A stretch of DNA of 55,168 nucleotides from a bacterium 1XD42-1 (GTDB taxonomy: Bacteria > Bacillota > Clostridia > Oscillospirales > Ruminococcaceae), in assembly GCA_003612625.1 (NCBI GenBank), contig RAZJ01000018.1, positions 1 through 55,168 on the forward strand, written 5' to 3'. The position numbers were made by a program, and so were the translations under genes. Each line of letters begins with the position of its first letter. The first letter of the stretch is position 1. A model generated the notes under the pieces. That model was not told where the DNA came from. It did no database searches and saw nothing but the letters and a program-made list of their open reading frames with translations. Shown piece after piece: positions 34,562 through 43,389 of the stretch.

Positions 34562-35090
34562 AGGAGCTGCTTTTAATGATATTTTAAAGCAGACTTTTAA
34601 TGATGTGGATTTACAGCCGGAAGAAATCCCCCGTCTGGATTTATATATGGATCAAATTCTTACATTGTTTAACGGGGTGCTTTCTAAAAACAGCCGCCAT
34701 CCTGGAGAAAACCCTTTGACTAAGACCATGATCAACAATTACAGCAAAGAAAAGCTTTTAACCCCTGTCCAGGGAAAAAAATACAGCCGGGAACAAATTA
34801 TGCAGCTTTTATGTGTCCTGATTTTGAAACAGGCTTTAACCCTTTCAGATATCCGGAGCCTGATGGCTGTCAACGAAGATGAAATCGGATTTGAACGTGC
34901 CTATGCGGAAAGCCTGCGGGTAAAAAACAGTTTGCGGGAAAAACTGTCCGGTTTAATTGGAGAAGTGCGGGATTCCTTCCCAGGCTTATCTCCAGGCGAA
35001 CAGGACTTAGCTACTGCTTTGGTATTATCCTCCCTGTCCCATTATTTGCAGCGGGCTTGTGAAGGGATGATCGATAACAGACGGGAATAA
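34533..35090 (+). CDS. DUF1836 protein (putative MerR-like HTH regulator)
   Basis: 185 aa. The region LMTKTMINNYSKEKLLTPVQ-like sequence (ENPLTKTMINNYSKEKLL, then GKKYSREQIMQLLCVLILKQ) is the DUF1836 signature, with a winged-helix look similar to MerR N-terminal domains. The rest is helical (LSDIRSLMAVNEDE, GLSPGEQDLATALV). Start ATG at 34533 with CGGAG nine bases upstream; overlaps the alcohol dehydrogenase gene, so the pair is translationally coupled. Could regulate the dehydrogenase, but no operator was identified. Followed by a terminator. Confidence 0.83.
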   Translation: MKSTGLPTGKGAAFNDILKQTFNDVDLQPEEIPRLDLYMDQILTLFNGVLSKNSRHPGENPLTKTMINNYSKEKLLTPVQGKKYSREQIMQLLCVLILKQALTLSDIRSLMAVNEDEIGFERAYAESLRVKNSLREKLSGLIGEVRDSFPGLSPGEQDLATALVLSSLSHYLQRACEGMIDNRRE

Positions 35091-35108
35091 AATTTCCCTT
35101 GTTGTATA

Positions 35109-35146
35109 AAAACCTGTATTCCCTCAAAAGGAATACAGGTTTTTTG
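35109..35146 (+). terminator. Intrinsic terminator after the DUF1836 gene
   Basis: AAAACCTGTATTCC pairs with GGAATACAGGTTTT around an eight-base loop and is followed by T residues; it lies between convergent genes and may serve both. Confidence 0.88.
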
Positions 35147-38100
35147 TTATGCCGGTAAACCGGAAAATTTTAAATGGCTTCCTTCCCGCCCTTTCACCAC
35201 TTCAATGGAAGTGCCTATGGAACCTGCCAGGGCTTCCACATGGGAAATGATGCCTACCATCCTGCGGGAACCCCGTACAGATGCTAATATTTCTAACGCA
35301 TCTGCAATGGACTGGGGGTCCAATGAACCAAACCCTTCATCAATAAACATTGCCTCCATACGGCACCCGCCGGACTGGGCCTGGACCACATAAGACAATC
35401 CTAAAGCCAACGATAAGGATACTAAAAATTTTTCGCCGCCTGATAAGCTTTCTACACCCCGGCGCAGTCCGGAATAACCGTCTATGACTTCCAGTTCCAA
35501 GCCGGCTTTGCGGTTCGCCCCTGTTTTTTCAGACCGGTATAAGGCATACCGGCCGCCGTGAACATGGCGCAGCAATACATTTGCTTTCGCAGTAACCGCT
35601 GAAAGCATAACGCCCAATACATAGCGCTGTAAACTGACCCCTTTTTCCCCCCGAAGAAGCCGGGCAAATTCACGGACCCGGTTACAAAGGCGCTGCTGTT
35701 CCGGAAGGGATTCCTGGCGTTTGCGGATATCTTTTAAAGCCTTTTCCATTTTCTTTCGGTGCTGTCCCACAGCGCCGATTGCAGAATCTAATTTCTGCTG
35801 TTCCTGAGCCAGTTGATCCGCCTGTTTCCGTAAAGCTTCTAAATCTGGCGGGATTTTGCCTGCCAGCAAAGCTTCCAGCTCTTTTTTCCGTATCAGTGCC
35901 GCCTGATGGGAAGCGGCGGCTTCTGTTAAAGCGGCTTCCGCTTTTTTGATCATATCCTCTGTCATTTCCGCCTGCTGAAGGTCTTTTTCATCGGAAAACC
36001 CATAAGCTGCTAAAGCCTGGGCAAATTTGAATTCCCCTGCTTTTTTTTGCTCCAAAGCATTTCGAGTTTCCTGGGTGCAATGCTTCAGATGGACGTTTTC
36101 CTCCTCTTTGGCGGAACGGGCTTTTGTTACTTTTTCCTGGATATCCCGGGCAGCTTTTTCATAAACGGCTATCCCTTTCTGTAACCGGGAAATCTCCCGT
36201 TCCAAGGCCGGGCTGTCTGGAATCCCGGGAATTTGCCGGGATTCTAAAGATTGCAGCAAAGCTTCTTCCCGTTCCTTTTGAACCAAAAGTGCTTGTTGGT
36301 TTTGTTCCAACTTCTCTAATTTTTGTCCAAAAGCTTCCTGAACGGATTTTACTTTTATAACGCTTTGTTCTAATTTGCTGAATTGGCTGCTTTCCCGCTG
36401 GGCCTGCATCATCTTTTTTTCTAATTCCAGATAATTGCCTTCCGGTTCCGCTGGATCAGCGGTTTCTAATTCTTCCCGCCGGGCGGCTAACCGTGTTTCT
36501 AATTCCATTAAGGCTGTGGAAGCGGCAAGCTGTTCCTTTTGGGCCTGCTGGGTTTGGATCTGCGCTTTTTCTAAGTCTGCTTTGGTGATAAAAGGCTCCT
36601 GGGAAACGCAAGGCGCCGGATGATGGATACTGCCGCATACAGGGCAGGGTTCACCTGCTGTAAGGCTAGAGGCCAAATCCGCGGCGCGGCTGGCTAAAAA
36701 TTGTTTCTGTAACGCTTCAAAATGGGACTGGGATTTCTGGGCATTTTCTATGGCCCGATCCAGGGCTGCGGACAGGCGTTTCTGTTTTTGTTCCTCTTGG
36801 GCTATTTGCTGTATAAGCGTTTCCCGGCGCTGTTTTGCAGCTTGGGCACGTTTTTCCCGTTCCAAAGCGCTTTCCAAAGAAGGCAGTATTATTTTTGCTT
36901 CCCTGGAGGCTTCCCGCTGTTTTTCCAAATGGGTTAATTCTTTTTCATTGGACTGCATTTCTGCCTCCTGCAAAGCAAGGGACTGGCAGGCTTTTTTCCA
37001 TGTTAAAGCTGCTTCTCCACAGCGTTTCCGGCTCCCGTCTAAGCTGCGGTAGTCCTCCCGGACTGCTTCCAGACGGGCTAAATAGCTGCGGCGCTGTTCC
37101 CAGTCCAGCTTTTCTGCTTCCAGCTTTTGGGCTTCTTCCAAAACTGCCTGCAACATTTTGGATGCCTGATCAAAGGCATTTTGAGCGTGTTTTTCTTCCC
37201 TTTCCCGGCGTAAGGCTTCCCGCCGTAAAAGATCTGTCTGATTCAAAAAAGGAGCTAAAGCCTGGGCAGAATGGGCTTTTGTTAGCCGTTCCTTTAAGGC
37301 TTCCCTTTCTTTCCGGCCCTTTTCAAAAGCAGTACATTCTTTTTGGCGGCGTTCCAGTTCCATAAACTGTTCCATTGCAGTTTTTGCTTCTTCTAAACGG
37401 TTTCTCTTTTCCTCTAAAGCTTTTTCGGTTTCCTGCCGCTGGCATGTTATTTTATCCAGCTCTATGGAAGCTTCTTCCAAAGCTTTTTCTAATTCTTCTG
37501 TTTTTTTACAGCCTTCCGTAGACAGCAATAAGTCAATAGCGGCCTGCTGCCGTTCCACTTCATGCCGCAATATATCTGCCCGTTTTGCAATACGTTCCGC
37601 TATATCCTGCCAGCTTTTAGCATGGAATAACGTTACCAGCACAGCTTCTTTTTCTTTGGAGGAAGCTGTAAGCAGCCGTTCAAATTTTCCCTGGGGTAAA
37701 ATCATAACCTGGCAGAATTGATCCCAGTCCAAACCAATCAATTCCGCTGCTTTATTGTCCAAATCGCTTTGCCGGGGATTTTCAAATAAAGGCTTCCAGC
37801 CTCCATTTTCATCCATAGAGGCTGCTGTATACTCCGGATCGAATTTGTCCAGATCGAACCCTCCGCCTCTTTTCCGGTGGGGAGAAAGTTTCCGTCCAAA
37901 CCGGTAGAGCCTGCCTCGAATGGAAAAATCAAATAACACCCGTGTTGGATGTTCTCCGGCAGATAAATTGCGCATTGCAGCGAATGAGCCTCTGTCACCG
38001 CCGCTGCTGCGGCCATATAAGGAAAAGGTAATGGCATCTAACAAAGCGGTTTTCCCTGCGCCGGTTTCCCCGCGTATTAAAAAAACGCTTTCCGCTAAAC

Positions 38101-38170
38101 AGGAAAATTCTATGATCTGGGTATCTATATAAGGCCCAAAAGCTTCTAATTCCAAACGTATCGGCAGCAT
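35147..38170 (-). CDS. sbcC: Exonuclease subunit SbcC (SMC-like ATPase)
   Basis: 1007 aa. Large subunit of the SbcCD nuclease, which opens DNA hairpins and processes ends. N-terminal Walker A RGETGAGKTALLDAIT (about residues 34-49) and Q-loop VMILPQGKFERLL; long coiled coils (about 190-480 and 560-800) flank a zinc hook CPVCGSIHHP near residue 515; the C-terminal ATPase part holds the signature ESLSGGEKFLVSLSLALG and Walker B MEAMFIDEGFGSLD. All parts are intact. Follows sbcD by 6 bp. Confidence 0.96.
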   Translation of the reverse strand: MLPIRLELEAFGPYIDTQIIEFSCLAESVFLIRGETGAGKTALLDAITFSLYGRSSGGDRGSFAAMRNLSAGEHPTRVLFDFSIRGRLYRFGRKLSPHRKRGGGFDLDKFDPEYTAASMDENGGWKPLFENPRQSDLDNKAAELIGLDWDQFCQVMILPQGKFERLLTASSKEKEAVLVTLFHAKSWQDIAERIAKRADILRHEVERQQAAIDLLLSTEGCKKTEELEKALEEASIELDKITCQRQETEKALEEKRNRLEEAKTAMEQFMELERRQKECTAFEKGRKEREALKERLTKAHSAQALAPFLNQTDLLRREALRREREEKHAQNAFDQASKMLQAVLEEAQKLEAEKLDWEQRRSYLARLEAVREDYRSLDGSRKRCGEAALTWKKACQSLALQEAEMQSNEKELTHLEKQREASREAKIILPSLESALEREKRAQAAKQRRETLIQQIAQEEQKQKRLSAALDRAIENAQKSQSHFEALQKQFLASRAADLASSLTAGEPCPVCGSIHHPAPCVSQEPFITKADLEKAQIQTQQAQKEQLAASTALMELETRLAARREELETADPAEPEGNYLELEKKMMQAQRESSQFSKLEQSVIKVKSVQEAFGQKLEKLEQNQQALLVQKEREEALLQSLESRQIPGIPDSPALEREISRLQKGIAVYEKAARDIQEKVTKARSAKEEENVHLKHCTQETRNALEQKKAGEFKFAQALAAYGFSDEKDLQQAEMTEDMIKKAEAALTEAAASHQAALIRKKELEALLAGKIPPDLEALRKQADQLAQEQQKLDSAIGAVGQHRKKMEKALKDIRKRQESLPEQQRLCNRVREFARLLRGEKGVSLQRYVLGVMLSAVTAKANVLLRHVHGGRYALYRSEKTGANRKAGLELEVIDGYSGLRRGVESLSGGEKFLVSLSLALGLSYVVQAQSGGCRMEAMFIDEGFGSLDPQSIADALEILASVRGSRRMVGIISHVEALAGSIGTSIEVVKGREGSHLKFSGLPA

Positions 38171-38176
38171 ACCTTT

Positions 38177-39304
38177 TTACCCTCCCTGTTCTTCTGCTTT
38201 GTGCAATGCTTCTTCCTGGAATAAATGAAGCAAATCTTCTTCCGGTGTAAATCCCCCGATTTCTTCACAAAAACGGGTTACTAAATCCAATGGCCGCAAA
38301 GCATCCAGTTCTTCTACGGTAAGCCCGCTTCCTGAGCCTTCCGGCTGTAACCCGTCGAAAACAAGGAGGTTGGGATAAACTGCCCGGAAATCTGCCATCA
38401 ATGCCATGCTTGGTATGGTATCAGTCAATTCAATTTTGATAAAATCTTCTTTGTTGGGATCAAAAGGCGCCATCTCTAATAGAAATTCCCGCTTTCCACG
38501 CAAAACCCGCAAAGGATGTAATAACGGGATTGGAATAGTGTCCAGTTCCATGGTATCTGTATCTAATATTGTAAAAGTTTTTTCTTTGCCTGCTTCTGCA
38601 AAAGAATAGGGGTAAGGGGTCCCACTATAACGGATGATGGTATTTCCCATTGTAAATTGCTGTGCCTGGTGCAGATGCCCCAAAGCTACATAATCAAACC
38701 CTTCAAAAGCGGTAAGAGCTACCCGTCCGGCTGTCCCTAATACGGCTGCCCGGTCACTTTCTTCCGGCTTCCCACCGGCGGCAAAACAATGGGATATTAA
38801 AATATTCCGTTTTCCTGGAACACATTGTTTCAAAAGTTCCTGACAGACAACGGTCATCCCATCTGAAACGGTCCGGATTTCCCGATCCGGATAAAGATAA
38901 CGTGCTTCCTCCGCATTAAAATAGGGCAGCAGGAAAAATGCCGCATTCCCAATAACGATAGGTTCTACGCCGCTGGACAAGCTGCCCGCAATATACAGTC
39001 CCGCATCCCGTAATAAAGGCGCACATACAGAAAGCCTTGCTGCACTGTCATGATTTCCTGCACAAAGGAGGATCGGAATATGACAGCCTTTGCAAAGCCT
39101 TTCCATCATATCACTATATAGGGATACTGCTTCCGGAATCGGGACTGCATGATCGAATATATCTCCTGCCAAAATAACAGCATCTATATGTTTTTCCTGA
39201 ATGGTTTGTTCTAAAAAACAGGCCGCAGCTTTTTGTTCTTCTAATAGAGATATGCCGTGGAGCTGAATGCCGAAATGCCAATCTGATGTATGTAAAACCC
39301 GCAT
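38177..39304 (-). CDS. sbcD: Exonuclease subunit SbcD (Mre11-type nuclease)
   Basis: 375 aa. Metallophosphoesterase motifs are clear: MRVLHTSDWHFGIQLHG, VILAGDIFDHAVP, LLCAGNHDSAARLS, NILISHCFAAGG and VALGHLHQAQQF. A capping domain follows (YSGTPYPYSFAEAGKEKTF). Mn-dependent nuclease partner of SbcC. Start at 39304 with AAGGAAGGAATT upstream; 20 bp after a small orphan membrane protein gene that is probably in the same transcript. Confidence 0.96.
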   Translation of the reverse strand: MRVLHTSDWHFGIQLHGISLLEEQKAAACFLEQTIQEKHIDAVILAGDIFDHAVPIPEAVSLYSDMMERLCKGCHIPILLCAGNHDSAARLSVCAPLLRDAGLYIAGSLSSGVEPIVIGNAAFFLLPYFNAEEARYLYPDREIRTVSDGMTVVCQELLKQCVPGKRNILISHCFAAGGKPEESDRAAVLGTAGRVALTAFEGFDYVALGHLHQAQQFTMGNTIIRYSGTPYPYSFAEAGKEKTFTILDTDTMELDTIPIPLLHPLRVLRGKREFLLEMAPFDPNKEDFIKIELTDTIPSMALMADFRAVYPNLLVFDGLQPEGSGSGLTVEELDALRPLDLVTRFCEEIGGFTPEEDLLHLFQEEALHKAEEQGG

Positions 39305-39324
39305 TTGCTGTCTAATTCCTTCCT

Positions 39325-39579
39325 TTATTTTTTATGTTTGTTGATCAGAGCCACAGCCGCTCCTACCACAGCCAGCAGCAACAGGACACATATGCCTCCC
39401 ATAACAGCGGCAGGTGGAAATTTCGCAGTGACAAAAACAGCGGTAGGGCCATCCGCGCCGCCAATAATGCCTATGCTGGCAGCTTCATTCGGCTTGAAAA
39501 AATTGAAACTGCATCCCGATAAAAAGGCTGGAACAACGATTGAAACTGCAATTTTTCTGTTCCGGTTTATCAATTTCAT
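39325..39579 (-). CDS. Small membrane/lipoprotein-like protein with OadB signature motif
   Basis: 84 aa. N-terminal signal with possible lipobox LSGC (Cys at about residue 23), a middle block GIIGGADGPTAVFVTAKFPP, and a C-terminal membrane helix (AAVMGGICVLLLLAVVGAAVALI) ending in a basic tail. GIIGGADGPT.xFVT is the conserved segment of the beta subunit of sodium-pumping decarboxylases (OadB/GcdB), but those have about 400 residues and nine or more helices. No alpha, gamma or other decarboxylase gene lies nearby. Function unknown; may be a member of a short protein group usually annotated as decarboxylase beta subunit. AGAAAGAAGG precedes the ATG. Confidence 0.8.
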   Translation of the reverse strand: MKLINRNRKIAVSIVVPAFLSGCSFNFFKPNEAASIGIIGGADGPTAVFVTAKFPPAAVMGGICVLLLLAVVGAAVALINKHKK

Positions 39580-39613
39580 AAAAGGACCTTCTTTCTAACG
39601 GTTTTGTATTGCC

Positions 39614-39650
39614 CCGCAGGGATTTGAAATCCCTGCGGAGCTTTTTGATT
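39614..39650. terminator. Hairpin between purL and the small membrane protein gene
   Basis: CCGCAGGGATT (39614-39624) pairs perfectly with AATCCCTGCGG (39628-39638). The T-run lies on the plus-strand side; on the minus strand, where purL ends just upstream, U support is weak, so termination of purL by it is probable but not certain. Confidence 0.6.
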
Positions 39651-39664
39651 ATTCTGCTGTTGGA

Positions 39665-42600
39665 CTACCGGAAATACCGGACTGCGCCGCTGAAAATATC
39701 CTGCATTTTATTGCCTGTTACATTTTGATAAAGGCCATGTCCAGAACGTTCACAATGGGCCATTTTCCCAAAGATGCGTCCATCTGGGGAAGTAATCCCC
39801 TCAATGGCATCATAAGAATTATTGGGGTTATAGCGCACGTCAGAAGAAGGATTTCCTTCCAAATCCACATACTGGGTAGCAATCTGGCCATTCGCAGCTA
39901 ATTGCTCAATTAAAGCTTTTGGAGCAACAAACCTTCCTTCCCCATGGGAAACAGCAACCGTATGAATATCCCCAACTTTCATATCCATCAGCCAGGGGGA
40001 TTTATTGGAAGCAATCCGGATGCGGACTAAGCTGCTTTGGTGGCGTCCAATGGTATTAAATGTCAATGTTGCACAATTTTCATCCATTTCCCGGATTTCC
40101 CCGTAAGGGACAAGACCTAATTTAATCAGCGCCTGGAAGCCATTGCAGATACCGCACATAAGCCCATCCCGCTGCTGTAAAAGTGCACTGACCGCATCCC
40201 TGACAGCCGGATTACGGAAAAATGCTGTAATGAATTTCGCGCTGCCATCCGGCTCATCCCCGCCGGAAAATCCTCCGGGCAATGCAATGATTTGACATTC
40301 CCCAATGGCTTTTGCAAAAGCCGTTACACTTTGTGCAATTTCTTCCGGGGAAAGGTTCCGTACCACAAATATTTGGGAATCTGCCCCAGCCCTTTCAAAA
40401 GCTTTTGCTGTATCATATTCGCAGTTTGTACCAGGGAAAACCGGAATTAACACTCGGGGCCGGGCTGTTTTTACAGCAGGAGCTTTATGGGTTCCGGCTT
40501 CATAGGCATAAACAGGCAATTTCTCCTGTTCCGGCTTCAACAGATAAGGGAATACTTTTTGCAAAGGTTTTTCCCAGACAGTCTGAAGGGCCTGTAAATC
40601 CACCTGTTCAAATCCATACCGGATCTTGTAATTTTCGGTTACATGCCCAATACAAGGCAGTCCTAAATCTTCTGAGGCTTCCAGTAAAAATCCGCCGTAA
40701 ACCGGATCAAACAAAGCTGCCGGATCAAAGGTTGCTGTAAAATCAAATCCTAGCCGGTTGCCAAAGCACATTTTGGAAATGCCCTCACAAACACCGCCAT
40801 AACCCAGGGTCCAGGCAGCTTTTATTTTGCCGCTGGCAATGAGCTTTTCGACTGTATCAAATACTTTTTTCACAGAATCCCAGTCTGGACCCCCTTCCGG
40901 ATTGCGGTCCGGTACAATCAAAAATACGGAATCTCCAGGTATTTTAAATTCTGTGGAAACAATCTGATCCACATGGGCAGTAGATACAGCAAAAGAAACC
41001 AATGTAGGCGGTACATCCAACTGTTCAAAAGTGCCGCTCATGGAGTCTTTACCGCCAATGGCTGCAATCTGCAGTTGCATTTGTGCTTCCAAAGCGCCTA
41101 ACAAAGCCGCCATTGGCAGCCCCCAACGGGCAGGATCATTTTTGGTGCGGGGGAAATATTCCTGGAAGGTAAGCCAGGCATGTTTCCAGCTCCCCCCTGC
41201 GGCTACAACTTTTGCAACAGATTCAATAACAGCCGATTCCGCGCCTAAATAAGGATCTGCGCTGGACAAATCCGGATTAAATCCCCAGCCCATTAAAGAA
41301 ACTGTTGTGGTTTCTCCTTTTTTTACGGGGATTTTCGCTGCCATTGCCTGGGCCGGCGTCAACTGGGTAACGCCGCCGAAGGGCATTATTACAGTGCCCG
41401 CCCCAATGGTAGAATCGAACCGTTCTACTAAACCTTTTTGAGAACAAAGGTTTAACTGGGCAAGGTGCTGTTCCCATTGTTCCTGCAAATTTCCGGAAGG
41501 ATGTTTGGGCTGGAACGGTTTTGTTTCCCGAATCTGTACATCTGTTTTTTTAGAAGCCCCGTTGCTGTTTAAGAAACTGCGGGAAAGGTTTACAATCACA
41601 TTCCCATTCCATTCCATAACCAAGCGGGGATCTTCTGTTACTTTAGCCACAATGGTTGCTTCCAGGTTTTCCTGGCGGGCCAGCTCCATAAATTTTTGTG
41701 CATCGGAAGGACGTACAACGACTGCCATCCGTTCCTGGCTTTCGGAAATAGCCAGTTCCGTGCCGTCTAACCCGTCATATTTTTTAGGGACTGCATCTAG
41801 GTTAATTTTTAACCCGTCTGCTAATTCCCCAATGGCTACGGAAACTCCGCCTGCGCCGAAATCATTGCAGCGGCGGATCAGCCGGGTGGCTTCCCCATTC
41901 CGGAATAACCGCTGGAGTTTCCGTTCAATGGGCGGATTGCCTTTTTGGACTTCCGCGCCGCAGGTATCCAAAGAAGCAACGGTATGGGATTTGGAAGATC
42001 CTGTTGCACCGCCGCAGCCATCCCGTCCAGTACGGCCGCCTAATAAAATCACAACATCTCCAGGTTCCGGACATTCCCGTATCACATGGCTGGCAGGGGC
42101 TGCCCCTAATACGGCGCCAATTTCCAGCCGTTTTGCCGCATAACCGGAATGGTATACTTCTGCCACATGGCCTGTTGCCAAACCAATCTGATTGCCATAG
42201 GAAGAATATCCTGCCGCCGCAGTCGTTACCAATTTCCGCTGGGGCAGCTTCCCGGGCATGGTTTCAGAAAGGGAACGGGTGGGATCGGCGGCACCTGTTA
42301 CACGCATTGCCTGATAGACATAGCTACGCCCAGACAAGGGATCCCGGATCGCACCACCTAAACAAGTTGCCGCACCGCCAAAAGGTTCAATTTCCGTAGG
42401 ATGATTATGGGTTTCATTTTTGAACATGAGCAGCCAGTCTTCATTTTGGCCATTCACGTCCACTGTAATTTTCACAGAACAGGCATTGATTTCTTCGCTT
42501 TCATCCAGATCTTTTAGAAGCCCTTCTGCTTTTAAAGCTTTTGCCCCAATGACTGCCAGATCCATTAAAGTGATCGGCTTGTCCTTTCCGGCATAAAGCT

Positions 42601-43372
42601 TTTTCCGCAAATCCAAATACCGTTCAAAGCTCTTCTGGATCTGGGGGGATTCAATTTTTACATTTTCTAAATGGGTCAAAAATGTAGTATGCCGGCAATG
42701 GTCAGACCAATAGGTATCGATCATCCGGATTTCGGTAATGGTAGGCTCCCGGTGTTCCTCATTTTTAAAATAGTCCTGGCAAAATGCAATATCATCTGTA
42801 TCCATGGCTAAACCATAGCGTGTGACAAAATCAGCCAGTCCTGCCTGATCCAAGGCTAAAAATCCGTTTAAGGTTTCCACTTCTGTTGGGATGTCATAGC
42901 AGGCTGCCAATGTTTCCGGCTTTTCCAGGGAAGCCAGACGGCTTTCCACCGGGTTTACAAGATAATGCTGAACGGCAGAAAGTTCTTTTTCATCCAGGCT
43001 TCCTTTTAAAATGTAAACCCGGGCACTGCGGACAATAGGCCGTTCTTTGGAGGTGGCTAATGAAATACATTGAGCACAGGAATCCGCCCGCTGATCAAAC
43101 TGGCCCGGAAGGTATTCTACAGCAAAAATATTTTCATCCTGTTTTGCTTCGGGCAGATCATCATAAACCATATCCACCTGAGGCTCCGAAAAAATCGTAT
43201 TCCGGGCATCTTCAAAGTCCCGGACGTCTATATTTTCCACATCATACCGGTTGAGAATCCGTACCCCTTCTACCTTGTCCAGCATCAGGACTGTTTGCAG
43301 ATCAGAAAGTACCCCTGCTGCTTCCACAGCAAATTCCGGCTTTTTTTCCACATAAATCCGGTAAACACTCAA
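39665..43372 (-). CDS. purL: Phosphoribosylformylglycinamidine synthase, single-chain (PurL/PurQ fusion)
   Basis: 1235 aa. Converts FGAR to FGAM with glutamine and ATP in purine synthesis. The FGAM synthase part shows SDHCRHTTF, FKNETHNHPTEIEPFGGAATCLGG and DFGAGGVSVAIGELADG; the C-terminal 260 residues are a class I glutaminase with PVFPGTNCEYDTAKAFE, ALPGGFSGGDEP and nucleophile MCGICNGFQALIKLG. Start: ATGs at 43390 and 43387 are in frame, but GGAGGAGAT lies just downstream of them and seven bases before a TTG at 43372 that opens the conserved SVYRIYVEKK; TTG is therefore favoured. Overlaps or adjoins mtaB by at most 1 bp in the longer form. Confidence 0.95.
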   Translation of the reverse strand: MSVYRIYVEKKPEFAVEAAGVLSDLQTVLMLDKVEGVRILNRYDVENIDVRDFEDARNTIFSEPQVDMVYDDLPEAKQDENIFAVEYLPGQFDQRADSCAQCISLATSKERPIVRSARVYILKGSLDEKELSAVQHYLVNPVESRLASLEKPETLAACYDIPTEVETLNGFLALDQAGLADFVTRYGLAMDTDDIAFCQDYFKNEEHREPTITEIRMIDTYWSDHCRHTTFLTHLENVKIESPQIQKSFERYLDLRKKLYAGKDKPITLMDLAVIGAKALKAEGLLKDLDESEEINACSVKITVDVNGQNEDWLLMFKNETHNHPTEIEPFGGAATCLGGAIRDPLSGRSYVYQAMRVTGAADPTRSLSETMPGKLPQRKLVTTAAAGYSSYGNQIGLATGHVAEVYHSGYAAKRLEIGAVLGAAPASHVIRECPEPGDVVILLGGRTGRDGCGGATGSSKSHTVASLDTCGAEVQKGNPPIERKLQRLFRNGEATRLIRRCNDFGAGGVSVAIGELADGLKINLDAVPKKYDGLDGTELAISESQERMAVVVRPSDAQKFMELARQENLEATIVAKVTEDPRLVMEWNGNVIVNLSRSFLNSNGASKKTDVQIRETKPFQPKHPSGNLQEQWEQHLAQLNLCSQKGLVERFDSTIGAGTVIMPFGGVTQLTPAQAMAAKIPVKKGETTTVSLMGWGFNPDLSSADPYLGAESAVIESVAKVVAAGGSWKHAWLTFQEYFPRTKNDPARWGLPMAALLGALEAQMQLQIAAIGGKDSMSGTFEQLDVPPTLVSFAVSTAHVDQIVSTEFKIPGDSVFLIVPDRNPEGGPDWDSVKKVFDTVEKLIASGKIKAAWTLGYGGVCEGISKMCFGNRLGFDFTATFDPAALFDPVYGGFLLEASEDLGLPCIGHVTENYKIRYGFEQVDLQALQTVWEKPLQKVFPYLLKPEQEKLPVYAYEAGTHKAPAVKTARPRVLIPVFPGTNCEYDTAKAFERAGADSQIFVVRNLSPEEIAQSVTAFAKAIGECQIIALPGGFSGGDEPDGSAKFITAFFRNPAVRDAVSALLQQRDGLMCGICNGFQALIKLGLVPYGEIREMDENCATLTFNTIGRHQSSLVRIRIASNKSPWLMDMKVGDIHTVAVSHGEGRFVAPKALIEQLAANGQIATQYVDLEGNPSSDVRYNPNNSYDAIEGITSPDGRIFGKMAHCERSGHGLYQNVTGNKMQDIFSGAVRYFR

Positions 43373-43389
43373 AATAATCTCCTCCATCA

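Noticed and set aside
41505-42143. 212-codon open frame opposite purL
   Set aside because: Antisense to intact purL motifs; no ribosome site or domain.
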